Source: Desulfatitalea tepidiphila (lineage in GTDB: Bacteria; Desulfobacterota; Desulfobacteria; Desulfobacterales; Desulfosarcinaceae). From it: a stretch of DNA of 64,000 bases. Positions 46,595-54,459 of this stretch are shown in pieces. Under the pieces are notes generated by a model that was not told the origin of the DNA, made no database searches, and saw only the letters and a program-made list of their open reading frames with translations. Location of the stretch: NCBI RefSeq assembly GCF_001293685.1, contig NZ_BCAG01000005.1, positions 416,439 to 480,438 on the forward strand, in the 5' to 3' direction. The translations under genes and the position numbers were made by a program. How positions within the stretch are numbered: the stretch's first letter is position 1; each line of letters opens with the position of its first letter.

Positions 46595-47017
46595 TCAGTC
46601 GGTGGCAAAGCCGAACTGGCGGCGCTGCTCGGCCCAGTCCTCCGGGAAGGTCTGGGTCAGTTTGGCCAGCGAGAGCCCGTTGGGCTCCTCACCGTTGATC
46701 AGGGCTTCGACGATGTCGGGGGCCAGGGTCGTCAGCTTGAGAATGCGGGCCACATACGAGCCATCGACGTCGAGGGTACGGGCAAGCTCGCTGATGGACT
46801 TGATCTGGCCGGATTCGAGGATGTCGGCCCAGGAAAAGGCCCTGCCCAGCGCCTGGAGGACGGCGGACTGCACCGGTTCCTGCGCTCCGGTGATTTCTCC
46901 ATCCAGGGCCTGGGGAGCGATGACCGTCTTGCGGCCGCGCATGCGCCGGATCAGCATCGGGATGTGGATCTGCAGGTTGCCGTTGTCGGCAACGGTAATG
47001 GTCGGCTTCATTTTCAT
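46595..47017 (-). CDS. HTH protein of the recombinase module
   Basis: 140 residues. The central HTH SISELARTLDVDGSYVARIL resembles ParB/KorB-type or Xre-like helices. This small protein is a frequent partner of recombinase plus DUF2924 genes in proteobacterial elements (recalled from annotation practice). Its start overlaps the recombinase stop by 4 bp. May be a directionality or regulatory factor; no direct evidence. Confidence 0.75.
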   Translation of the reverse strand: MKMKPTITVADNGNLQIHIPMLIRRMRGRKTVIAPQALDGEITGAQEPVQSAVLQALGRAFSWADILESGQIKSISELARTLDVDGSYVARILKLTTLAPDIVEALINGEEPNGLSLAKLTQTFPEDWAEQRRQFGFATD

Positions 47018-48600
47018 CGGTTTGTCCTCCGTTCAGTGACTTCGCATGCCAGACCAGCCAGCTCGGCGATGAGCGTTGTCAGTCCGTTGGTGCGCAGCTC
47101 CATGTCGATTCCGGTCTCGCGGATCTCCACCTTGTCCACCAGGAGGCGGATGAGGCGATTCCGCTCCACCGGGAAAAGGTCTTCCCAGAAGCCCTCCACA
47201 TTCTGGAAGGCCTCCGACACATCCTGTTCCGTGATGCTGTTCCCCTGGTAGGCTCTGCAGCGCTCGCTCACATGGGTCAGTTGTTTCGAGAGCTCGACCG
47301 CCTGGCCGTTGACGGTCGTCAGCATCTCGGCCTTGCCCGGCTGATCGTTGCCGGGCTTCATCAGTTCAAGTGCCTGCTCCCGCGCCTGCGACAGCTCCAT
47401 CTCGAGCTGGGCTTTCTGCTTGAACAGACGCTCCCGCTCCGCCTGCTCGATGTCCCGGGCGGCGAAGTAGGTCTTGGCCACCAGCGTCGGTGTGCGGAAC
47501 ACCGCACTCAACTGCTCGACTACGGCCTGCTCGATGTCCCCGGCGGGAATCCGTTTGAGCGGGCACCGGCTCACGGTCCGTTTGCTGTCCTTCTGGCAGA
47601 TGTAATAGGTGTAGTGGCGGCCGTTCTTGCGGGCGTAGGTCGGTCCCATCGAGCATCCGCAGTGGCCGCAGCGGATGACGCCTTTCAGCGGGGCGACCAT
47701 TTTGGTTCTGGCCATGGATACCTTGACCGGTTTGTTGTCCTCCAGGATGGCCTGCACCTTGTCCCAGGTCGCCCGGTCGATGATCCCTTCGTGCTCGCCG
47801 GGGTAACTGCGGTCCTTGTGGGCGATCTCGCCGATATAGATCCGGTTGTTGAGCAGCCGGTAGATATGGGCGGTGTTCCATTCGGAGCCCTCACGGACTT
47901 TGCCTTTCTTGGTGGTCCAGGCCTTGGTGCGGTAACCCTGTTCGTTCAGCTCCTGGCCCAGCTTCTTGGCCGAGCCGATCTGGATAAAGCGGCGGAAGAT
48001 GTACTGCACCGTCCTGGCCTCATCGGGGTTGACCAGCAGCTTCTTATTATCCCGGTCAACGTCGTATCCGAGGATGGGTACGCCGCCGCAGTATTTCCCC
48101 CGGCGCTTGGCAGCCGCCACCTTGTCCCGGATACGCTCGGCAATGACCTCCCGCTCGTACTGGGCGAAGGTGATCAGGATGCCGAGAAACATTCGGCCGG
48201 TGGGGTCGGTGGTGCTGAAGTGTTGGGTAACCGAGACGAAGCTGACACCCTTCTCGTTAAAGAGGTCGATCATTTTCATGAAGTCCAGTAGCGAGCGGGA
48301 CAGCCGGTCGACCTTGTAGACCACGATCACATCGATCTTCCCGGCGTCGATGTCCGCCAGTAGTCGGCGCAGCCCCGGGCGCTCCATGTTCCCACCTGAG
48401 AAACCGCCGTCATCGTAGCGATCCGGCAGAGCCGTCCAGCCACGCATTCTCTGGGCTTCGATATAGTGTTCCGCCGACTCCCGTTGGGCATCCAACGAGT
48501 TGAACTCCTGTTCGAGCCCTTCCTCGTGGCTCTTGCGGGTATAAATGGCACAGCGCAGGGTCTTGTTCTTGCCGGGCGAGACATTGCTGTTATCAAGCAT
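47014..48600 (-). CDS. Large serine recombinase
   Basis: 528 residues. N-terminal resolvase catalytic domain with nucleophile Ser24 (CAIYTRKSHEEGLEQEFNSL) and YDDGGFSGGNMERPGLRRLL, VYKVDRLSRS, LGILITFAQYEREVIAERI. Then the Recombinase domain, a zinc ribbon (IRCGHCGCSMG ... CPLKRIP), a coiled coil and a C-terminal tail. Catalyses attP x attB integration. Lies at the left end of the element, reading towards ssrA, as expected for an integrase near its attachment site. Confidence 0.94.
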   Translation of the reverse strand: MLDNSNVSPGKNKTLRCAIYTRKSHEEGLEQEFNSLDAQRESAEHYIEAQRMRGWTALPDRYDDGGFSGGNMERPGLRRLLADIDAGKIDVIVVYKVDRLSRSLLDFMKMIDLFNEKGVSFVSVTQHFSTTDPTGRMFLGILITFAQYEREVIAERIRDKVAAAKRRGKYCGGVPILGYDVDRDNKKLLVNPDEARTVQYIFRRFIQIGSAKKLGQELNEQGYRTKAWTTKKGKVREGSEWNTAHIYRLLNNRIYIGEIAHKDRSYPGEHEGIIDRATWDKVQAILEDNKPVKVSMARTKMVAPLKGVIRCGHCGCSMGPTYARKNGRHYTYYICQKDSKRTVSRCPLKRIPAGDIEQAVVEQLSAVFRTPTLVAKTYFAARDIEQAERERLFKQKAQLEMELSQAREQALELMKPGNDQPGKAEMLTTVNGQAVELSKQLTHVSERCRAYQGNSITEQDVSEAFQNVEGFWEDLFPVERNRLIRLLVDKVEIRETGIDMELRTNGLTTLIAELAGLACEVTERRTNR

Positions 48601-49117
48601 TCGAACCTCCCTCGGCTTTTCTGCCGTAAACCTTCTTCAGTCCGAAAAAGACCTTGCCGTTCCAGCGCGTCCCGGTGATCTCCCTGGCCACCGCGCTGAG
48701 CGACCGGAAGGTGCGACCTTCGAACTCGTAGCCATCGGCAAGGACGATCACCTCGTAGCGCCGGTCGTTCCAGACCCGCACCAGTCTGGTTCCGGGCAGG
48801 ATCGCCTCGTTCGATTTCCGCTCTTCTGGGATGCGTCGATTGACAGTGGCTACCGGGTCCTCCTTGGCGGCCTGCTGGAGATGGACCTTGGCCTGCTCGG
48901 ACAGCCCGCCGTAGAAAAGCTCCTGGATGCGATAGGCCAGCCTCTTGATGAGGAATTGCTTCTTGTACTGGGGCGGCTCTTCACCGTAGAGGTCGAGCCA
49001 TTTTTCCCGGAGCTGCTCCAGGGACATGGATTGCAGCAGGGCCATCTGCCGAAGAACCGAGTTTCGGGTTCGGTCCTGATTCTTGCCGCCCGTAGCGGCG
49101 TTCTGTAACTCATTCAT
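48593..49117 (-). CDS. DUF2924 family protein
   Basis: 174 residues from ATG 49117 with AAGGAG upstream. Contains LREKWLDLYGEEPPQYKKQFLIKRLAYRIQEL and a C-terminal SAVAREITGTRWNGKVFFGL, the signature of DUF2924, a family found almost only next to recombinases of this type. Role unknown; perhaps a recombination accessory factor or DNA-binding protein. Overlaps the recombinase by 8 bp. Confidence 0.85.
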   Translation of the reverse strand: MNELQNAATGGKNQDRTRNSVLRQMALLQSMSLEQLREKWLDLYGEEPPQYKKQFLIKRLAYRIQELFYGGLSEQAKVHLQQAAKEDPVATVNRRIPEERKSNEAILPGTRLVRVWNDRRYEVIVLADGYEFEGRTFRSLSAVAREITGTRWNGKVFFGLKKVYGRKAEGGSNA

Positions 49118-49151
49118 TTTCAACTCCTTATTTTTGTTTCCGGACGAGTTG

Positions 49152-49394
49152 TCATGAATGAATGCTCTGTTCCGGCAATGAATCAAGTCCTTCTCCGAGC
49201 ACGGGGGAAGAATCTTCGAAAATCTCTAACTCATTGCCTACACATGCTTTTTTTGCCTTTCGGCGCAGGACCGCCGTGGCCAGAATCGAGGCGGCTGACT
49301 GGAGCCTCGCCTCACTCGACAGGCGGCCGGGTTTGCCGTTTTCGCCAAGGTCATCAAGCCCCGGCCCATCATTCATTTCCTGTACATCCAACAT
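49152..49394 (-). CDS. Small hypothetical protein heading the recombinase operon
   Basis: 80 residues. ATG 49394 has GGAGG 6 bases upstream, and the gene is 34 bp before DUF2924, all on the minus strand. Composition is hydrophilic with a possible helix (LSSEARLQSAASILATAVLR). No family recognised. Confidence 0.6.
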   Translation of the reverse strand: MLDVQEMNDGPGLDDLGENGKPGRLSSEARLQSAASILATAVLRRKAKKACVGNELEIFEDSSPVLGEGLDSLPEQSIHS

Positions 49395-49696
49395 CGAACA
49401 CCTCCGGTGGGACCGGGGGGCTGGATGGTGTGGATGCCAGAAAACGGCGGCGGTCGGGATGCGCGTTCGATGGCACCCACAACCGCCTCAGCTCCGCCTC
49501 TGGTCGGTTATCTGGTTTCTAACTACTCGTCCGGTTTCAAACCGGCATTCTTCAATGCCTTACCTACCGAGGGGCTCGTGGAAGTGTCGGAAATCAGGTG
49601 TGAGATTATTTCTTGACCTGATATGCATCAGGTTTATATTATTAGGGTTTGCTGGCGCATTGCGCCTTTTTGTCTTTCAACAGAAATGGAGACGCC
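49395..49696. promoter_or_regulatory. Divergent control region of the element
   Basis: 302 bp between the leftward recombinase operon and the rightward LexA-like gene. Contains a perfect dyad CCGGTTT-C-AAACCGG (49531-49545), a half-site ATCAGG (49593-49598) and the LexA-like operator/promoter at 49613-49640. The minus strand also has a 33-codon open frame (about 49610-49513) ending GKALKNAGLKPDE-stop without an ATG. Confidence 0.55.
49613..49640 (+). promoter_or_regulatory. Promoter with overlapping palindromic operator of the LexA-like gene
   Basis: TTGACC (49613-49618), 16-bp spacer, TATATT (49635-49640). The palindrome CCTGAT-ATGC-ATCAGG (49617-49632) fills the spacer, so repressor binding would block polymerase. 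A second half-site lies 24 bp upstream. Confidence 0.75.
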
Positions 49697-50320
49697 ATGG
49701 GCAAAGCGAAGACGGATGAGATAACGCCGTTGCAGCGGAAAACGCTCGAAGCGATATGTCGTTTTGTCAATGCCAAGGGCTTCCCTCCAACGGTGAAGGA
49801 ACTGAGCGAGATCTTTGAAATCAGCCCGGCGAGTGCCCACGACCGGATCAACCAACTGGTGCGCAAGGGATACCTGAAGAGAGAGGACGGGAAGTCTCGC
49901 GGCATTGCCGTCGCCCGCCGTCCCAGAGAGATGGCCGCCGCCCTGGTAGCTGTACCGATTGTGGGCGTGGTGCCCGCTGGCAGCCCCATCCTGGCCGAAG
50001 AGAACATCACCGGCCAGGTGCTGGTCGAGTCAGCCGTGGTTCGTTCCGGAAAGCACTTCGCACTCCGTGCGGTGGGTGACAGCATGGTCGGTGCCGGTAT
50101 CAACGATGGTGATTTGATCATCGTGCGGCAGCAGCCCATCGCCGAGGACGGAGACATCGTTGTCGCGCTTCTCAACAACGAGGCAACCGTCAAGCGGCTG
50201 AAAATCAAAGACGAGCTCATCGAATTGGTGCCCGAGAACCCGGAGGTACGAAAGATCCGGATCAGGCCGGAGGATGACCTTCGAGTTTTAGGCAAGGTCG
50301 TTGGATGGAAACGGAATTGA
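49697..50320 (+). CDS. LexA-like self-cleaving repressor
   Basis: 207 residues from ATG 49697. N-terminal winged HTH (TPLQRKTLEAICRFVNAKGF, PTVKELSEIF) and a C-terminal S24 protease/dimer domain: cleavage site Ala94-Gly95 (VPAGSP), catalytic Ser129 (GDSMVGAGI) and Lys166 (ATVKRL). Expected to repress its own promoter and neighbours, and to self-cleave under RecA activation after DNA damage. On the mobile element it is probably the element's SOS-responsive switch rather than the host LexA (inference). Good ribosome site ATGGAGACGCC. Confidence 0.92.
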   Translation: MGKAKTDEITPLQRKTLEAICRFVNAKGFPPTVKELSEIFEISPASAHDRINQLVRKGYLKREDGKSRGIAVARRPREMAAALVAVPIVGVVPAGSPILAEENITGQVLVESAVVRSGKHFALRAVGDSMVGAGINDGDLIIVRQQPIAEDGDIVVALLNNEATVKRLKIKDELIELVPENPEVRKIRIRPEDDLRVLGKVVGWKRN

Positions 50321-50366
50321 TCGAGACAGACATGGAAGAGTAACGACAAAACGACAGGAGTAATTG

Positions 50367-51533
50367 ATGGCAACTTTTAACCTACGCCGCTTTTCGAAGC
50401 CGGAGATGCTCCGGCGAATCGACAGGAAGCATCTCATTGCCTTTCTGGAACCTCATGCCGCTTATTTTTCAGCTCGCGGCGTAGAGTTGCCACCAGTCCA
50501 GCAGGAAGATGGCCTGGACTACAACGCCCTCAGCCACCTTTTGCTGACGCCGGACAGTACGACCCCGGATGATCTGGCCGAGGCGCTGTTTTATGTGAAT
50601 GAGGTTTCGACCCCCGAGGGTTTTGACTCCATTCAGGATGAGATCGCCGGAACGGACATCGACGTGGAAATTGGCGAGAACGCCGCCCCTGCAGACTTGG
50701 CGATCCAGGTTTGGATGGCTGACCGGGAAATCATCGAGAAGGTACACGCCGAGCAGTTCTTCATGAACGTCAGGTCCTTCGAGTATTTTAAGACCAAGAA
50801 AAACCCGCTGCCGGATTTCGTGCTGCCATCCGAGGAAACCCTCGCGGCCCTTGAGTCCGATCTCGACGAATGGTTTTCCAAGAAACGTCGAGGTAAGTAT
50901 TCCAAGGTATTCGTCTATCCCAAAGAGGGTCACACATGGTACCTCGTGCGCCATGGCAAGCCCTATGCCCGTGAGGCGGTCATTGAGGCCGGTGAGTCCA
51001 CCAGCCAGTATTTTCGTCCTGAAAAATTCGACGTGCTTGCATACAACCCCGTCATCGGGGAGATCCGTATGAACGCAGAAACCAAAGGTGAGAAGGAGCT
51101 CTACCGCAAGAAATTTGGATTTCACCTGTTCGGAGACGAAGAGTTCTTCAACGAACGCAGCCGATTTGACCTGGAACCTTTGCGGCAAATTGGTGAGGAC
51201 GCGCTCCTATGTGACGACGTCGATGGCATCGAGTATGTCAGGCTCAAGGAAGTTCAGGTCTTTTGGGGCGGCGCTCATAAGGACGTCGAGATTCGTCGGT
51301 CCGAGGATCTGTTTGCCTCCCTTCGTGATCGGGAAAAATCCCTTCCCGCAGGCGGAAAGATCGTGAAGGCAAGCTTCCAGATTAAATTCGACGGTTCGAA
51401 GACGCCCAGGTCGGTCACCTTGAGTTCAGGCAACCGGGCGCAATTCAAGCGGGATGGTGATGCCGAGGTTATCGAGCGCTGGCTCGGACTCAGGGGCTTT
51501 ATTGTCGGAGCCGGAGGGACATCGGATGAGTGA
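50367..51533 (+). CDS. Unrecognised protein A of two-gene module
   Basis: 388 residues from ATG 50367 with ACAGGAG upstream. Hydrophilic, acidic N-terminal half and a C-terminal half rich in predicted beta strands (VFVYPKEGHTWYLVRHGKPY; VLAYNPVIGEIRMNAETKGE; FHLFGDEEFF). No transmembrane segment, Walker motif or obvious nuclease motif. I recognise no family. It overlaps the next gene by 8 bp, is 46 bp after the LexA-like gene and reads the same way, so the three genes likely form an operon. Confidence 0.8.
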   Translation: MATFNLRRFSKPEMLRRIDRKHLIAFLEPHAAYFSARGVELPPVQQEDGLDYNALSHLLLTPDSTTPDDLAEALFYVNEVSTPEGFDSIQDEIAGTDIDVEIGENAAPADLAIQVWMADREIIEKVHAEQFFMNVRSFEYFKTKKNPLPDFVLPSEETLAALESDLDEWFSKKRRGKYSKVFVYPKEGHTWYLVRHGKPYAREAVIEAGESTSQYFRPEKFDVLAYNPVIGEIRMNAETKGEKELYRKKFGFHLFGDEEFFNERSRFDLEPLRQIGEDALLCDDVDGIEYVRLKEVQVFWGGAHKDVEIRRSEDLFASLRDREKSLPAGGKIVKASFQIKFDGSKTPRSVTLSSGNRAQFKRDGDAEVIERWLGLRGFIVGAGGTSDE

Positions 51534-52590
51534 TCCCTTCTGGGCATATCTGGAGAGATTGCCTGGAAAGTCGGCGGCGCTGTTCGATTGGGATAAGGCG
51601 CTCTCCGGTTGGGACCGATACCCGTTGTTTCGGGATCACTTCCTTCAACTGACCAAGAATCACGCGACCGCCGTGGATTGCCCAACGGAATGTGGCCTCG
51701 GATGCCCACGGAGTGTTGTCACCCATGTGAAGACCAACATCCGGGCCATCTGCAATGAAAAGGAATATCCAGCCGTCCAACTCACCACAAGGCAGACCCT
51801 GATCTACCGGCTCAAGCAGTCAGCCATCAATGGCGCTATCTGCACGGCCTTGGGAATAGAACACCGAGAGTCGAAACTCGATGGACTGCCCCATACATGG
51901 AGACTGGGCGATTTCATACCCACGGCGGGGATGGACTTCCCGGTTGTTCTGACGATGCAGGACAGCATGGATGCGCTGGCAGAGGTCGTTCGATCATTAT
52001 GTCTCTCGATCCCCAAGCCCTTTGTCCTGATCGCGCCCACGCGCCTTCATCTTAGTCCTGCAGTTGAAACACTGCTGGCGCAGAGAAGCAGCCCCTTCAT
52101 TGCGCTGAACGAAGAACTGCACTTGGGAGATGTACCACGGTTTATGACCCGTCGGGACAAGGCCGCAATATTCGCACCCCTTATCGGCCAGGTGCCTGAG
52201 CCGGATTCTGGCGGCACGGTATTTTTTTCAACACCGCCGGGCACCACATGGGCGCAAATCAAGATTCAATTCCGTGATGGCCATACCGTCACAATATGGG
52301 CGGGAGATCAGAGCGGTCGATACACCTATACGCAAATGGGAATGGCGAGCAGGAAGAATGGCAATCCTACCGAACAATGGAAATTGCTTGAGGGGTTTGC
52401 CAACTCCCGTGGCGAGATCGACTGGCACAGCCGATACGCGTCGGACAAACTGAAGAAACAGAAGCAAGAGCTGTCGAAGCACCTGCGGGAATTCTTCCGG
52501 CTCGATGACGATCCCATCGAATGGATCAAGGACACCAAGACCTACCGGTGTAAGTTCCGCATCCTCCCGGAAGGTGCCGAGGTTTACTGA
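51526..52590 (+). CDS. Unrecognised protein B of two-gene module, Cys-rich
   Basis: 354 residues from ATG 51526 (MSDPFWAYLERL). Contains four spaced cysteines, 52, 56, 60 and 76 (DCPTECGLGCPR ... IRAICNE), which could bind zinc or an iron-sulfur cluster; the spacing is not the radical SAM motif. The last 50 residues (LKKQKQELSKHLREFFRLDD, then a short KTYRCKFRI strand) resemble a winged-helix tail. Not recognised. Ends before a strong terminator, closing the LexA-like operon. Confidence 0.8.
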   Translation: MSDPFWAYLERLPGKSAALFDWDKALSGWDRYPLFRDHFLQLTKNHATAVDCPTECGLGCPRSVVTHVKTNIRAICNEKEYPAVQLTTRQTLIYRLKQSAINGAICTALGIEHRESKLDGLPHTWRLGDFIPTAGMDFPVVLTMQDSMDALAEVVRSLCLSIPKPFVLIAPTRLHLSPAVETLLAQRSSPFIALNEELHLGDVPRFMTRRDKAAIFAPLIGQVPEPDSGGTVFFSTPPGTTWAQIKIQFRDGHTVTIWAGDQSGRYTYTQMGMASRKNGNPTEQWKLLEGFANSRGEIDWHSRYASDKLKKQKQELSKHLREFFRLDDDPIEWIKDTKTYRCKFRILPEGAEVY

Positions 52591-52912
52591 CCACCCTTTT
52601 TAGCGCCCGACAAATCTATAGCCCCGATTCAGGATTCTGGATCGGGGCTTTTTGCGTCTTGGAGGCCCGCTCGGTGAAATTTCACTGGGGCCGGGCAAAA
52701 AAAGTTAAAAAAGTTTTCCTCTGTAAATCCACCACCAATCAGAGCCTTACGGGCTTTCCTCCTTCTTGAGCCAGGGCGTTTTTGGGGGTCGCAACGAAAA
52801 TTCGCCAAAGCAGGGTGACAGGTCTGGTGAACACAAAAAGTTCACGACCGCCACCCGGGAAATTCATGCCGGACCTGTCTCCCGGTCGGTCCAGAAATGA
52901 AGGAGGTTCGGC
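52591..52912. other. Intergenic region after the LexA-like operon
   Basis: 322 bp. Holds the terminator at 52620-52654 and about 250 bp with no convincing gene. A promoter for the following rightward genes is expected, but I could not identify one with confidence. Confidence 0.45.
52620..52654 (+). terminator. Rho-independent terminator
   Basis: AGCCCCGAT (52620-52628)/ATCGGGGCT (52641-52649) stem followed by TTTT. Closes the LexA-like operon. Confidence 0.85.
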
Positions 52913-53239
52913 ATGAACCAGACAAGCAAAGCACACCTCACCCCACCGAAGCGGCGACTCATCGAGTTGATGCAGGACATCAACTTCGGCCGCATCACCA
53001 ACATTCCGGTCCGCGACGGCGAGCCGGAACTCACCCCTGATACGGTCATCGAGCGCGAGATCAAGCTGGGCGGACAGAGCGGTCCCCGGCCCGAGCGCGA
53101 CCAGGATGACTTCATCCTCAAGCAAGAGGTCGTGGCGCTGCTGGAGCATCTCGCGCAGATGGGCAGCGGAAAAGTCTGCCTGCTCGAAATCAAGCACGGT
53201 CTCCCGTTCCTGATGCGCATCGAGGAACGGGCAGCCTGA
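52913..53239 (+). CDS. Small hypothetical protein of the replication module
   Basis: 108 residues with AAGGAGGT upstream of ATG 52913. Soluble; LTPPKRRLIELMQDINFGRI at the N-terminus. No recognised domain. First gene of the rightward early region; probably conserved in related elements, but I cannot name it. Confidence 0.7.
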   Translation: MNQTSKAHLTPPKRRLIELMQDINFGRITNIPVRDGEPELTPDTVIEREIKLGGQSGPRPERDQDDFILKQEVVALLEHLAQMGSGKVCLLEIKHGLPFLMRIEERAA

Positions 53240-53410
53240 ACACGTAACGACCTGAACCCTTAGACACTGGACAACAAGCTGGACGCATGGCGGAGGCTGT
53301 TGTGGGTGTCGCCGAGCCGAATACGGCAATTGGCGGCGTACCTGCGACCCCTTCGCCCACGCGACAGCTTTGTCCTGTGATCTGGCCCGTGCCGACACCC
53401 ACGCGGACCT

Positions 53411-53429
53411 CCTCCTCGCTCCGAGGAGG
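53411..53429 (+). promoter_or_regulatory. Hairpin masking the ribosome site of the sigma-like gene
   Basis: CCTCCTCG (53411-53418)/CGAGGAGG (53422-53429), a perfect 8-bp stem whose 3' arm is the AGGAGG Shine-Dalgarno of the gene starting at 53435. Upstream, GTGGGTGTCG (53302-53311) pairs with CGACACCCAC (53393-53402). Suggests translational control. Confidence 0.55.
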
Positions 53430-53434
53430 CCCCG

Positions 53435-54019
53435 ATGGTTTCACAGAATTCTTACGACGGCATCGACAAGTATGCCGCCAACCTCATTCGGCACAAAGCA
53501 CGTCAACTCGTAGGCAAGGCCGGATTCACCGAGGACGACAGACACGACCTCGAACAGGAACTGATGATCGATCTGCTGCAGCGGATGCGGCATTTCAATC
53601 CCGCCAAGGCCAAGAAGACCACCTTCATGGCCCGGATCGTCGAACGTCACATCTCCACCATTTTGGAGGCCCGGTTCGCCCAATGCCGGGACTGGCGGCT
53701 CTGCCAAACCTCACTCAACGAACCCCTCGACAACGGCGAAGGCGACACCACCGAGCGGATCGACTTCCTGGACAGCGAAGGCTCTCTGGGAAGCGGCACC
53801 CGCGAGACAAGGGAGCGTCTCGCCCATGAGATCCGCATGGATCTCGACCTGGCCATCGCCTCGTTGCCGGAAGAGCTCCGGAATCTGTGCGTGCGCCTGC
53901 ACGACAGCACCATGGCCGAAATCGCCCGGGAGATGGGCATCCCCAGAACCACCCTCTACGACCGGCTGAGCAAGCTGCGGGACGCGTTCCGCGAGGCCGG
54001 GCTTGAGGACTACCTGTGA
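53435..54019 (+). CDS. Sigma-70-like (ECF-type) factor
   Basis: 194 residues. Region 2-like helices (ANLIRHKARQLVGKAGFTEDDRHDLEQELMIDLLQRMRHFNP) and a region 4 HTH (MAEIAREMGIPRTTLYDRLSKLRDAF). Members of this type in phages and elements direct transcription of element genes. Its ribosome site is buried in a hairpin. The following gene begins 105 bp later after a structured RNA motif. Confidence 0.8.
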   Translation: MVSQNSYDGIDKYAANLIRHKARQLVGKAGFTEDDRHDLEQELMIDLLQRMRHFNPAKAKKTTFMARIVERHISTILEARFAQCRDWRLCQTSLNEPLDNGEGDTTERIDFLDSEGSLGSGTRETRERLAHEIRMDLDLAIASLPEELRNLCVRLHDSTMAEIAREMGIPRTTLYDRLSKLRDAFREAGLEDYL

Positions 54020-54038
54020 TCTCCGACGCATCGGCTCC

Positions 54039-54086
54039 GGCTCCGGTAAGTAAGCACCGTGCCGCATGGTGCGGCTATCCGGGGCC
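54039..54086 (+). ncRNA. Candidate structured RNA motif, copy 1
   Basis: Outer stem GGCTCCGG (54039-54046)/CCGGGGCC (54079-54086), 8 bp with one G-U. Conserved linker TAAGTAA (54047-54053) then inner stem GCACC (54054-54058)/GGTGC (54068-54072). The core GGCTCCGGTAAGTAA recurs exactly at 63939-63953 with the same geometry. It lies 37 bp before the start of the following gene. Confidence 0.55.
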
Positions 54087-54123
54087 TCGGAAATCTGAAC
54101 CTGAACGAAAGAGGAGTTCAACC

Positions 54124-54459
54124 ATGACTCACGACACCTACAAGTACCGTTTTGACGAGTCGGTCCCGGCCCAGGAACTGGAAGACACTTTCATGCTGGC
54201 GATGCTGGCCGTCGAAAGCCTGCATGGCCGTTCCCGTGTGCGGATGGAGAGCCGGTTCAATCTGGACAAGGCCCGACGCACCTGCGTGATAGACGCCTCC
54301 ACCGATGTCGGCAGCGACCTCGCCCGCATTTTCACCGGCTTCGCCACCAAGGAATACGGCGAACGCTCGGTCCTGATCGAACGTACCCAGCCGTCGGGTT
54401 GCGCCTGTGCCTCCAAGCATCGCGCAGCGCCCGCCGCCGAAGCGGGGGTGGCGGTATGA
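54124..54459 (+). CDS. Small hypothetical protein downstream of RNA motif
   Basis: 111 residues from ATG 54124 with GAGGAG upstream. An alpha-beta domain (RFDESVPAQELEDTFMLAML, then RVRMESRF and TCVIDASTDVGSDLARIFTG) and an Ala/Cys-rich tail. No family named. Its last 4 bp overlap the nuclease gene, so they are coupled; it may be an accessory of the recombination genes. Confidence 0.75.
   Translation: MTHDTYKYRFDESVPAQELEDTFMLAMLAVESLHGRSRVRMESRFNLDKARRTCVIDASTDVGSDLARIFTGFATKEYGERSVLIERTQPSGCACASKHRAAPAAEAGVAV

Noticed and set aside
49513..49610. 33-codon minus-strand frame ending GKALKNAGLKPDE
   Set aside because: No ATG or GTG start with a ribosome site. It reads protein-like and may be the remnant of a gene end, but cannot be supported as a gene.
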